Positions 1-5,102 are shown, numbered from the stretch's first letter. The stretch is DNA of 7,250 nt from an uncultured Chthoniobacterales bacterium (GCA_955652255.1 CATPAW010000047.1:1-7250), one strand, 5' to 3'. A program made the numbers and translations. Notes: a model not told the origin generated them from the sequence alone.

Positions 1-63
1 CTTCAGGCCGACTTCCGGCATGATGAGATGGCGCGAATAACGCAGACGCTCTTCGTCAGTCAT
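1..63 (-). CDS. moeB: MoeB/ThiF-family sulfur-carrier adenylyltransferase, N-terminus only (gene runs off the window)
   Basis: Only the first 21 codons are present, starting at ATG 63-61 on the minus strand. They read MTDEERLRYSRHLIMPEVG followed by LK, the characteristic opening of MoeB/ThiF/HesA E1-like enzymes (family pattern LxRYSRHLxLPEVG). These enzymes adenylate the C-terminal Gly-Gly of a small sulfur carrier (MoaD, ThiS or a cysteine-pathway carrier) in the cytoplasm, for molybdopterin, thiamine or cysteine synthesis. The ATP-binding Rossmann core, the zinc cysteines and any C-terminal rhodanese domain lie outside the window, so the exact pathway cannot be decided. The start overlaps the stop of the upstream 97-residue gene by 8 bp (ATGACTGA), which implies translational coupling. 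No other start competes, because the family N-terminus aligns at this Met. Confidence 0.8.
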   Translation of the reverse strand, partial: MTDEERLRYSRHLIMPEVGLK

Positions 64-349
64 TTTGATTCACAAGGTCCCAATTGATTCCAACAATGCG
101 CTTGTTCTCAAATCGCTTCAACGATTTCGGGAAGACCAGATAACTTGCGCCTTTGCGCTCTTTAAAGCCAACGATCCCGAATTCTGCGCCGGCTTCACTC
201 TTTTGAATCGTCATCACGCGATTGTTTTTGATTTGCGATTGAAGGTGTCGATCTTGCGCCGGCTTCTGCCAAAGCGTGTAAACTTGCGGTTGACCGCATT
301 TTTCCACCACTTGCGCAAAGCGGACGGTTTTGACGTTGAGCAGTTTCAC
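56..349 (-). CDS. Conserved-looking hypothetical protein, 97 aa, upstream of and coupled to moeB
   Basis: I do not recognise the family. The start is GTG at 349-347, and the first in-frame ATG would remove about 45 residues. The protein is small, basic and soluble-looking, with no signal peptide or membrane segment. It has one Cys (residue 18, in EKCGQP) and a C-terminal half with SYLVFPKSLKRFENKRIVGI, which looks like a packed beta/alpha core. It is not a MoaD/ThiS-like sulfur carrier, because it ends in NQND and not Gly-Gly. The stop overlaps the start of moeB by 8 bp. The gene begins only 17 nt after the U-tract of the SRP RNA, with no clear ribosome binding site and no room for a separate promoter. 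Coding status rests on the coupling to moeB and on plausible protein composition. The plus-strand reading frame over the same DNA is rejected. Confidence 0.7.
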   Translation of the reverse strand: MKLLNVKTVRFAQVVEKCGQPQVYTLWQKPAQDRHLQSQIKNNRVMTIQKSEAGAEFGIVGFKERKGASYLVFPKSLKRFENKRIVGINWDLVNQND

Positions 350-366
350 ATTCGTGGGGGGGTCGG

Positions 367-390
367 AAAAAAGTCCGCCAGGGAACTACG
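367..390 (-). terminator. Intrinsic terminator formed by the 3' strand of the SRP RNA stem and a U-tract
   Basis: The 3' strand CCCTGGCGG (383-375) pairs with the 5' end of the SRP RNA and is followed after AC by six T (372-367). The long-range helix would stop transcription and also define the 3' end of the RNA. The next gene on the same strand begins 17 nt downstream, so some read-through is likely. Confidence 0.6.
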
Positions 391-470
391 GCAAGGAAGA
401 TCAGACTACCGTTGCTGCATTCCTGCCCTGGCGGGGTTCGTAAGTCCTCGATCCATAGCCCCTGACGGAG
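367..470 (-). ncRNA. ffs: Signal recognition particle RNA (small bacterial SRP RNA / 4.5S type)
   Basis: On the minus strand the apical part reads ACCCCGCCAGGGCA, GGAA, TGCAGCAACGGTAG (around 431-404). This is the Ffh-binding domain of bacterial SRP RNA: a GGAA tetraloop closed by GCA/TGC, then the conserved AGCA side of the internal loop. The flanks pair into the long stem expected of the roughly 100-nt small type: CCGTCAGGG (468-460) with CCCTGGCGG (383-375), CTATGG (458-453) with CCGTAG (392-387), and CGAGGA with TCCTTG further in. The 3' strand of the stem is followed by AC and six T (372-367), so the closing stem doubles as an intrinsic terminator. The RNA joins Ffh (and FtsY) in co-translational membrane targeting. 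The stem base fixes the ends to within a few nt; the mature 5' end is an estimate. There is no Alu domain, as is usual outside Firmicutes and archaea. Confidence 0.93.
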
Positions 471-474
471 AGGA

Positions 475-503
475 ACAATTCGCGTAAGATCGGCATCGTG
501 CAA
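475..503 (-). promoter_or_regulatory. Candidate sigma70-type promoter of the SRP RNA
   Basis: On the minus strand TTGCAC (503-498) and AATTGT (480-475) are separated by 17 nt, and the -10 box ends 6 nt before the first paired base of the SRP stem (468). Spacing and position are right, but each box matches only about 3 of 6 consensus positions, so this is a positional argument only. Confidence 0.35.
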
Positions 504-572
504 TCACGTTTCGTAATCGGAGGGAACTTCGGTCCGTTGACAGAAGGTGATACTTCTGTTTGCATCGGCGCC

Positions 573-776
573 GTGAAATGGTTGGGACTATTTTTGTTCG
601 TCGTGCTGCAGTGCTCATGCACGACACTCTCAAATCGGCGCGACCTTTATAGTCCGGAACCTGGACCGGACGTGGTGTGGCAAGGAGGACCGCCGCAGAC
701 CACAACTATCACGACAACCACTACGCGCACGGAGCGCGAAGAAACGCCGCTTCCGCCGCCCTCATTCCATTATTAG
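573..776 (+). CDS. Small Thr-rich putative lipoprotein
   Basis: From GTG 573 the product is 67 aa. It starts MKWLGLFLFVVLQCSC, a lysine, then a hydrophobic stretch, then a Cys pair, so it fits a lipoprotein signal with Cys at residue 16 (Ser at -1) or 14 (Gln at -1, less usual). The mature part is short and low-complexity: a DLYSPEPGPDVVWQGGPP segment, then a run of Thr (TTTITTTTTRTERE) and a Pro-rich end PLPPPSFHY. It probably sits at the cell envelope; its function is unknown. GTG 498 would lengthen it by 25 residues but would bury the signal peptide inside the protein, so 573 is preferred. There is no clear ribosome binding site. A TTGACA at 537-542 has only a poor -10 partner (TTTGCA, 560-565). 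The gene converges with rpmI. Confidence 0.6.
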   Translation: MKWLGLFLFVVLQCSCTTLSNRRDLYSPEPGPDVVWQGGPPQTTTITTTTTRTEREETPLPPPSFHY

Positions 777-795
777 ATCGACATCCTCTGCATAG

Positions 796-837
796 GGACA
801 TCGCGCTGCGATGTCCGGTCGACGCAGCGCATCGACC
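796..837. repeat. Two abutting hairpins of the same design (REP/BIME-like or bidirectional terminator)
   Basis: Hairpin 1 (796-816) is a perfect 9-bp stem, GGACATCGC/GCGATGTCC, with loop GCT. Hairpin 2 (817-837) follows with no gap: GGTCGA/TCGACC, one C-A mismatch, then GC/GC with loop AGC. Read in reverse complement, hairpin 2 has the same layout as hairpin 1 (GG, five variable bases, GCGCTGC, five bases, CC). They therefore look like two inverted copies of one palindromic unit whose arms have diverged while staying paired. They lie between the converging lipoprotein and rpmI genes. Neither strand has a T-run after the stems, so an ordinary intrinsic terminator is unlikely. Confidence 0.75.
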
Positions 838-858
838 CTACCCGCCCTCGATCGACAA

Positions 859-1068
859 TCAACCGAACGGCAGATTCGCCTTGATTCGAGCCGCGTCTGT
901 GTGGTGCACAAGCGCCGCCTTACTGAGCTGGCGTTTGCGCTTCGCATTTTTCGACGACAGCAAATGCCGGCGCGAAGATTGCGCTCTTAAAACCTTGCCG
1001 CGTGCGGTGATCTTAAAACGTTTCGCGACCGATTTGCGTGTTTTGCTGCGAGCAATTGGCTTCGGCAT
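859..1068 (-). CDS. rpmI: 50S ribosomal protein L35
   Basis: The 69-aa product is very basic and has the L35 signature: SKTRKSVAKRFKITARGKVLR near the N-terminus, then RRHLLSSKNAKRKRQLSKAALV, matching the family pattern KTxxxAAKRFxxTGxGKxxRxxxxxxHLLxxKxxKRKRxLRKxxxV. L35 is an intrinsic protein of the 50S subunit. Length is normal (64-70 aa), and a few extra residues (PIARS) follow MPK. The usual partners infC (upstream) and rplT (downstream) are absent: upstream is the divergent ndh, and downstream is a hairpin pair and a convergent gene. ATG 1068-1066 is the only sensible start. A promoter candidate lies immediately upstream and implies a very short leader. Confidence 0.95.
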   Translation of the reverse strand: MPKPIARSKTRKSVAKRFKITARGKVLRAQSSRRHLLSSKNAKRKRQLSKAALVHHTDAARIKANLPFG

Positions 1069-1077
1069 TAGGCGCGG

Positions 1078-1105
1078 AAGATAGCGGCGATTGCGTCAGT
1101 GACAA
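1078..1105 (-). promoter_or_regulatory. Candidate promoter of rpmI with a near-leaderless start
   Basis: On the minus strand TTGTCA (1105-1100, 5 of 6 to TTGACA) and TATCTT (1083-1078, 4 of 6 to TATAAT) are 16 nt apart. A start about 7 nt after the -10 box would fall near 1071, only about three nt before the rpmI ATG (1068). No Shine-Dalgarno sequence fits in that space. Confidence 0.45.
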
Positions 1106-1250
1106 CTGCTTTCCCGGAATTTGCCGGCGGGGCGAGACTCAGTCGAGCCGACGAAATATTCGTGAGATTCGACGGCTCCGCAGAGCGTCGGTCCACCAGC
1201 ACGATAAAAATTCTCGCATCCGTTTTCTTTCTCGGAACATTGTGGTGGAA

Positions 1251-2531
1251 ATGGAAAACGCGCTCGCAAAAAAGCCGCTTGTTGTCATCGTCGGCGCCGG
1301 CTTCGGTGGATTGGAAGCGGCCAAGAGGCTCGCCTGCGAAGCAGTGCGCGTGACCGTGATCGACCGCACCAATTATCACCTCTTTCAACCGCTGCTCTAT
1401 CAGGTCGCGACGGCGGCGCTTTCGCCGGCCGACATTGCCGCCCCGGTGCGCGCCATCTTGAGCAAATGCAGAAACATGGAGGTGATACTCGCTGAAGTGC
1501 AATCGGTGGATGTCGATGCAAAAAAAGTAAAAATGGCCGACAGCGAGCTCGGTTATGATTACCTCATTCTCGCAACCGGCGCGCGGCATTCTTATTTTGG
1601 TCACCCGGAATGGGAAAAGTTCGCGCCTGGCCTCAAGAGTCTGGAAGACGCGGTTGAAATTCGGCGGCGAATCCTGATGGCGTTTGAGTACGCCGAGAAA
1701 ATCAGCGACGAAGCGGCGCGCAAAGCTGCCATGACGTTTGTCATCATCGGCGCCGGTCCGACCGGCGTGGAGATGGCGGGCGCGATCGCGGAGATCGCAC
1801 GCTACACCCTGGCGAAAGATTTTCGTCACATCGACCCGTCGCAGGCGCGCATTATTTTGGTGGAAAGCGAGCCGCGCGTTCTGGCCGCGTTTCCGGAGGA
1901 CTTATCGGCGAGTGCATTGAAACAACTTGCCGATCTTGGTGTGGAAGTGCGCCTGGGCGTGCATGCAACGAACCTGACTGAAGCCGGACTTAATATCGGC
2001 GATGAATTTATTCCCTGCTGTGTGAAAATATGGGCGGCGGGCAATAATGCATCCTTTGTCGGCAAAACACTCGGTGTGCCGGCAGACCGGGTTGGTCGCG
2101 TTTTAGTCAACAACGATCTCACCATTCCTGGACATCCGGAGGTGCAGGTGATCGGTGATCTCGCGAACTTTCTATATCAAACAGGTCAGCCGTTGCCGGG
2201 TGTATCGGCGGTCGCGATGCAGCAGGGCCGCCACGCCGCGCGAAACATTCTGGCGGTGATTGAAGGTCGCAAGCCGCAACGCTTCTGGTATTGGGACAGG
2301 GGCAGCATGGCCACGATTGGACGAAACAAAGCCGTCGCCGATCTGAACTTCGTGCACTTCAGCGGACTTCCCGCGTGGCTCGCCTGGCTGTTCGTTCATA
2401 TCATTTTCCTGGTCGGATTTCGGAATCGTGTTGCCGTGCTTTTTCAATGGGCCTGGGCCTATTTCAGTTTTAACAAAGGCGCGCGCTTGATCACGCGAAA
2501 CTTCCAGGCGGAAACGCGACCGCCAGCGTGA
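1251..2531 (+). CDS. ndh: Type II NADH:quinone oxidoreductase (NDH-2)
   Basis: The 426-aa FAD enzyme oxidises NADH and reduces quinone at the inner face of the cytoplasmic membrane without pumping protons. Visible parts are: the FAD-binding GAGFGG at residues 15-20; the NDH-2 stretch NYHLFQPLLYQVATAALSPA just after it; a second Rossmann motif GAGPTG (167-172) for NADH; the FAD-contacting IGD of GDLANF (301-303); and the quinone-site AVAMQQG (320-326). A Trp/Phe-rich hydrophobic region (about 373-408), with a basic tail, anchors the protein in the membrane. Length is normal. ATG 1251 is chosen because the FAD motif then sits 14 residues in. The frame is open further upstream to 1038, but that part would be antisense to rpmI and has no family match. 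The gene leads a plus-strand operon; panE follows after 34 nt. Confidence 0.93.
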   Translation: MENALAKKPLVVIVGAGFGGLEAAKRLACEAVRVTVIDRTNYHLFQPLLYQVATAALSPADIAAPVRAILSKCRNMEVILAEVQSVDVDAKKVKMADSELGYDYLILATGARHSYFGHPEWEKFAPGLKSLEDAVEIRRRILMAFEYAEKISDEAARKAAMTFVIIGAGPTGVEMAGAIAEIARYTLAKDFRHIDPSQARIILVESEPRVLAAFPEDLSASALKQLADLGVEVRLGVHATNLTEAGLNIGDEFIPCCVKIWAAGNNASFVGKTLGVPADRVGRVLVNNDLTIPGHPEVQVIGDLANFLYQTGQPLPGVSAVAMQQGRHAARNILAVIEGRKPQRFWYWDRGSMATIGRNKAVADLNFVHFSGLPAWLAWLFVHIIFLVGFRNRVAVLFQWAWAYFSFNKGARLITRNFQAETRPPA

Positions 2532-2565
2532 AAACAGTTAGCGAATTAGTGAATTAACTCATTGA

Positions 2566-3498
2566 ATGCCGAAGCCGTTTCGTATCGCGGTTGTTGGTTC
2601 TGGCGCGATCGGCAGTTATTACGGCGCGAAGCTCGCTTACGGCGGAAGCGACGTGCATTTTTTGATGCGCGGTGATTTGGATGAAGTGCGCCGGGCCGGT
2701 CTCTACGTTCGTGGCAAAGGTGAAAATTTTCGTCTCGCGAAAGTCAATTGCTACAACTCGGCAAAGGAAATCGGTCCTTGCGATTTGGTTTTGATCGCGG
2801 TCAAGGCAACTTCAAATGGCGACCTTGTCGATCTTGTCCCGCCGCTTTTGCACGAGCACACCATGCTGCTGACCTTACAAAATGGTTTGGGCAACGAAGA
2901 ATTTCTCGCCGAACATTTCGGTGGGGAACGTGTTCTCGGCGGACTTTGTTTCATTTGCCTGAGTCGAGTCTCGCGCACGGAAATCGAGCGTTATGATTAC
3001 GGTCACATTGTTTTGGGGGAGTACGGGCGCGCGTCGCAGCCACGTACCCATGAGGTCGCGGCGGAATTCAAACACGCCGGCGTGACGTGCAGCGTGACCG
3101 AAGACCTGCTGCTCGAACGCTGGCGCAAGCTTGTCTGGAACATTCCGTTCAACGGATTATCGATCTTAGGTGGCGGGATCGATACCTCCGCGATCCTGGC
3201 TGACGCAGCTTTACGTCGCGCGACGCTTGCGCTCATGGACGAGGCGATCTTCGCGGCAAACAAATGCGGATATCCGTTGCCGGGTGCGGCCGCTCTCGAA
3301 CAAATAAAACGAACGGAAACAATGGGTGCTTACAAACCATCCACGCTGCTGGACTGGGGAGCGGGCCGGCCGCTCGAAATCGAAGCGATCTGGGGCGAAC
3401 CGTTGCGCCGCGCAACGGCGGCCGGCGCGCCGGTGCCGCGGCTCGAAATTGTTTATGCGCTTCTCAAAGCGCTCGACGGGTCGCTTCGACAGTCATGA
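2566..3498 (+). CDS. panE: 2-dehydropantoate 2-reductase (ketopantoate reductase)
   Basis: The 310-aa enzyme reduces ketopantoate to pantoate with NADPH in pantothenate/CoA synthesis. It shows the nucleotide-binding GSGAIG (residues 11-16), VLIAVKA with K80, the LQNGLGN motif (104-110), the catalytic Lys188 in WRKLVWNIPFN, and C-terminal STLLDWGAGRPLEIEAIWG with S259 and E271 at the usual substrate-contact positions. Length is normal. ATG 2566 places the Rossmann motif correctly. The ApbA/PanE family also contains enzymes acting on other 2-oxo acids, so the substrate is inferred. The 34-nt gap after ndh carries GCGAATTA/GTGAATTA, two near-identical 8-mers in tandem. The stop overlaps the ybeY ATG (ATGA, 3495-3498). 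Confidence 0.9.
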   Translation: MPKPFRIAVVGSGAIGSYYGAKLAYGGSDVHFLMRGDLDEVRRAGLYVRGKGENFRLAKVNCYNSAKEIGPCDLVLIAVKATSNGDLVDLVPPLLHEHTMLLTLQNGLGNEEFLAEHFGGERVLGGLCFICLSRVSRTEIERYDYGHIVLGEYGRASQPRTHEVAAEFKHAGVTCSVTEDLLLERWRKLVWNIPFNGLSILGGGIDTSAILADAALRRATLALMDEAIFAANKCGYPLPGAAALEQIKRTETMGAYKPSTLLDWGAGRPLEIEAIWGEPLRRATAAGAPVPRLEIVYALLKALDGSLRQS

Positions 3499-3950
3499 GG
3501 CGCGGTCGGATTCGCGTGGCGATGCCACAGGTCGCCGTTCGCAATTTGCAGCGAACTGTCGCCGTCAACGTTGTCGATCTTGAAAAATCCGCTGCGAAAG
3601 CAGTGCGTCTTTGTCTTCAAATTCACAAAAACAAATCGACGGATTTAACAAAGCTGCGCGAGGTCTTTGTGTTGCTCATCTCCGATAGACGCATGGCGTC
3701 GCTGCATCGACAATTCCTTCACAGAGTTGGGCCGACGGACGTGATGACTTTTCAGCACGGAGAGATTTTCATCAGCGCGCAAACCGCGCGTCGTCATGCT
3801 CGCCGGTTTGGGAACTCGCTGGCGCGGGAGCTCCGCTTGTGCGTCGTGCACGGCTTGTTGCATTTGCACGGTTTCGACGATCGAAACGAAACCGAAGCGC
3901 AAAAAATGGAGGCGATACAGAGGCGCATTGTTCGACGCGCTGGTCGTTGA
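3495..3950 (+). CDS. ybeY: YbeY endoribonuclease / rRNA maturation factor
   Basis: YbeY is a metal-dependent endoribonuclease for 16S rRNA 3'-end maturation and ribosome quality control. From ATG 3495 the product is 151 aa. PTDVMTFQHGEIFIS (about 80-94) matches the family PTDVLSFPxGDIxIS, and the catalytic region is HGLLHLHGFDD (119-129). The family pattern is HGxLHLxGYDH with three His metal ligands. Here H119 and H123 are present, but the third position is D129. The loop before PTDV is shorter than in E. coli. The ATG sits in a 4-nt overlap with the panE stop, indicating coupling. An internal ATG at 3522 (MPQVAVRNLQ) fits the typical family N-terminus equally well and would give 142 aa. The frame is open upstream, inside panE, but that is a shadow. 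Confidence 0.9.
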   Translation: MRRGRIRVAMPQVAVRNLQRTVAVNVVDLEKSAAKAVRLCLQIHKNKSTDLTKLREVFVLLISDRRMASLHRQFLHRVGPTDVMTFQHGEIFISAQTARRHARRFGNSLARELRLCVVHGLLHLHGFDDRNETEAQKMEAIQRRIVRRAGR

Positions 3951-3980
3951 ACTGAAGGCGCGGTGTGTTAGCGTTTTCAC

Positions 3981-4355
3981 ATGAGCTGGCCGCCACAATG
4001 GCGCGGGGCAGGAGTGGCAGAAAGCGAATCGGCGGTGACGCTTTCCGCTGCGAAAGGCGCTACACGCTCGGCAGTGGAAGATCCTGTCCTAGAAAAAAAA
4101 ACGCGCTCGCAGGACGATGTCGATCTTCCGTGGCAAGTGGTGGTGCATAACGATCCGGTCAATCTTATGACTTACGTGACGATGGTCTTTCAACGCGTGT
4201 TCGGCTATCCACGCGAGAAGGCGGAAAAGCACATGCTCGAGGTGCATCAGAAAGGGCGCTCGATTTTGTGGAGCGGGATGCGCGAACGAGCCGAGCTATA
4301 TGTGCAGCAGCTGCATGGTTATCTCCTGCTCGCAACGCTCGAAAAAATCAGTTGA
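3981..4355 (+). CDS. clpS: ATP-dependent Clp protease adaptor ClpS, with N-terminal extension
   Basis: ClpS delivers N-degron proteins to the ClpA or ClpC unfoldase. The 124-aa product has the full core from residue 50: WQVVVHNDPVNLMTYVTMVF, then FGYPREKAEKHMLEVHQKG. N57-D58 and H89 stand at the positions that hold the substrate's N-terminal amine. The ND-PVNLM form is the one known in actinobacteria and related lineages and not the NDD..T form of E. coli. The first 49 residues are longer than usual and low in conservation; residues about 18-47 (TLSAAKGATRS, EDPVLEKKTRSQDDV) look like a translated dispersed repeat. ATG 3981 is the only early ATG, 30 nt after ybeY. The DUF2017 gene begins 1 nt after the stop. 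Confidence 0.92.
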   Translation: MSWPPQWRGAGVAESESAVTLSAAKGATRSAVEDPVLEKKTRSQDDVDLPWQVVVHNDPVNLMTYVTMVFQRVFGYPREKAEKHMLEVHQKGRSILWSGMRERAELYVQQLHGYLLLATLEKIS

Positions 4356-4356
4356 T

Positions 4357-4869
4357 ATGGAAATTTGCCGGCGAGAGGACAAGCTTGAGATTTCGGAGCT
4401 CGATCCATTTTTAGCGGAGCTTCTTCGGCAGATCCCGGCCAGCACGAATCCGGAGGGGACACCGGCGGCGGAGAAACGTCTTTTTAGTCCACCGGCGGAT
4501 CGAAGCAAGACCGAGCAATGCTCGGAATGGAAGCTGTATGTGGAACCCGAGTTGCGCCGACTTTTTCGCACCGCCAGGGAAACGGTGGCTGCCGATCTGG
4601 AGCAACTGAATGGAAACGAGAAACCTTTCGCGAACCGCAAGCTTCGTATTCCCACGCAGCATGCTGATGCCTGGCTGAACGCGCTCAATCAGGCGCGGCT
4701 GGTCATTGCTGCGAAATATAATTTCACCGACGGCGACCTTTGTGATCACTATCGTTCACCGATTGGGTCGCGCCGCGACCTGGGCTTATTTCAACTGAAC
4801 TTCTACGGGTTTCTTCAGGAGTTTATTCTGCGGGAAATCGACGATTGTCCGGAAAAGACTTCGGATTAA
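4357..4869 (+). CDS. DUF2017 family protein, downstream of clpS
   Basis: The 170-aa soluble protein is recognised as DUF2017 from LYVEPELRRLFRTARETVAADL (about 60-81), KLRIPTQHADAWLNALNQARL (95-115) and the closing LGLFQLNFYGFLQEFILREI (142-161), and from its place right after clpS, where DUF2017 genes also lie in actinobacteria. From memory, the mycobacterial member is reported as a redox-responsive regulator (AosR) with a CxxxC switch. Here the four Cys (4, 55, 129, 164) are far apart with no CxxxC, so that mechanism is not supported. ATG 4357 is preferred to the upstream ATG 4300, because it sits 1 nt after the clpS stop and the added residues would overlap ClpS. The stop overlaps the opposing anti-sigma stop (TTAA, 4866-4869). 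Confidence 0.8.
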   Translation: MEICRREDKLEISELDPFLAELLRQIPASTNPEGTPAAEKRLFSPPADRSKTEQCSEWKLYVEPELRRLFRTARETVAADLEQLNGNEKPFANRKLRIPTQHADAWLNALNQARLVIAAKYNFTDGDLCDHYRSPIGSRRDLGLFQLNFYGFLQEFILREIDDCPEKTSD

Positions 4870-5102
4870 CCTTGCTTGCGCTCTCGCACCATCGACATGA
4901 GCCGTTCCTTAATGGGGGCGGAAGATTTCGCCGGGCGCAAACTCAGTGCGAATGCTTCGTGGAGGGCATAACATTCGGCGACGCAATCTTCGGCTTTTTT
5001 TCCGAATTGTTCGCGCGCTTTCTCAAACGCTTCCATCTCGTTAAGCTCCAGGGCGCCAATAACATAGAGGCGGGCCGCGTTCTGGAATTCTTCAAAGCTC
5101 AT
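4866..5102 (-). CDS. Minimal anti-sigma factor (RskA N-terminal-like), 78 aa, no membrane segment
   Basis: The product reads MSFEEFQNAARLYVIGALE, then LNEMEAFEKAREQFGKK and CYALHEAFALSLRP. This is the four-helix sigma-binding start of RskA-type anti-sigma factors (pattern LxxLYxLGALxxxExxxFE). In that family a transmembrane helix and an extracytoplasmic RskA domain follow, about 230 aa in all. Here the protein stops after 78 aa with a basic tail, and the opposing DUF2017 gene overlaps the stop, so no continuation exists in the adjacent sequence. It is inferred to bind the co-encoded sigma factor in the cytoplasm, sensing something other than a periplasmic signal, or to be a shortened relic. 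It lacks the zinc HxxxCxxC motif of ZAS anti-sigma factors. The ATG overlaps the end of the sigma gene by 11 bp, implying coupled translation. Confidence 0.75.
   Translation of the reverse strand: MSFEEFQNAARLYVIGALELNEMEAFEKAREQFGKKAEDCVAECYALHEAFALSLRPAKSSAPIKERLMSMVRERKQG

Noticed and set aside
367..470. 6S RNA or a riboswitch as an alternative to SRP RNA
   Set aside because: The GGAA tetraloop with the GCCAGG/AGCA internal-loop sequences is specific for the Ffh-binding domain; no 6S central bubble or aptamer core is seen.
65..487. 140-codon plus-strand open frame across the 97-aa gene and the SRP RNA
   Set aside because: It covers the SRP RNA in antisense, has no recognisable domains, and competes with a minus-strand gene coupled to moeB.
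677..1084. 135-codon plus-strand open frame
   Set aside because: It overlaps the lipoprotein 3' end in another frame, the hairpin pair, and rpmI in antisense; L35 identity is unambiguous.
1038..1250. Possible 71-residue N-terminal extension of NDH-2
   Set aside because: The frame is open, but the residues match nothing in NDH-2, the start would be antisense to rpmI, and ATG 1251 gives the normal family length.
1068..1829. 253-codon minus-strand open frame opposite ndh
   Set aside because: It lies antisense to the well-supported NDH-2 gene, is His/Arg-rich with no family resemblance, and is a shadow of the GC-biased codon pattern.
2536..2559. GCGAATTA/GTGAATTA tandem 8-mers and AGTTA/TAACT inverted ends between ndh and panE
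   Set aside because: Too short and imperfect to claim an operator or promoter; noted only under panE.
3264..3494. Upstream extension of YbeY inside panE
   Set aside because: It overlaps the conserved C-terminus of PanE in another frame; the ATGA overlap at 3495 and the family N-terminus fix the start.
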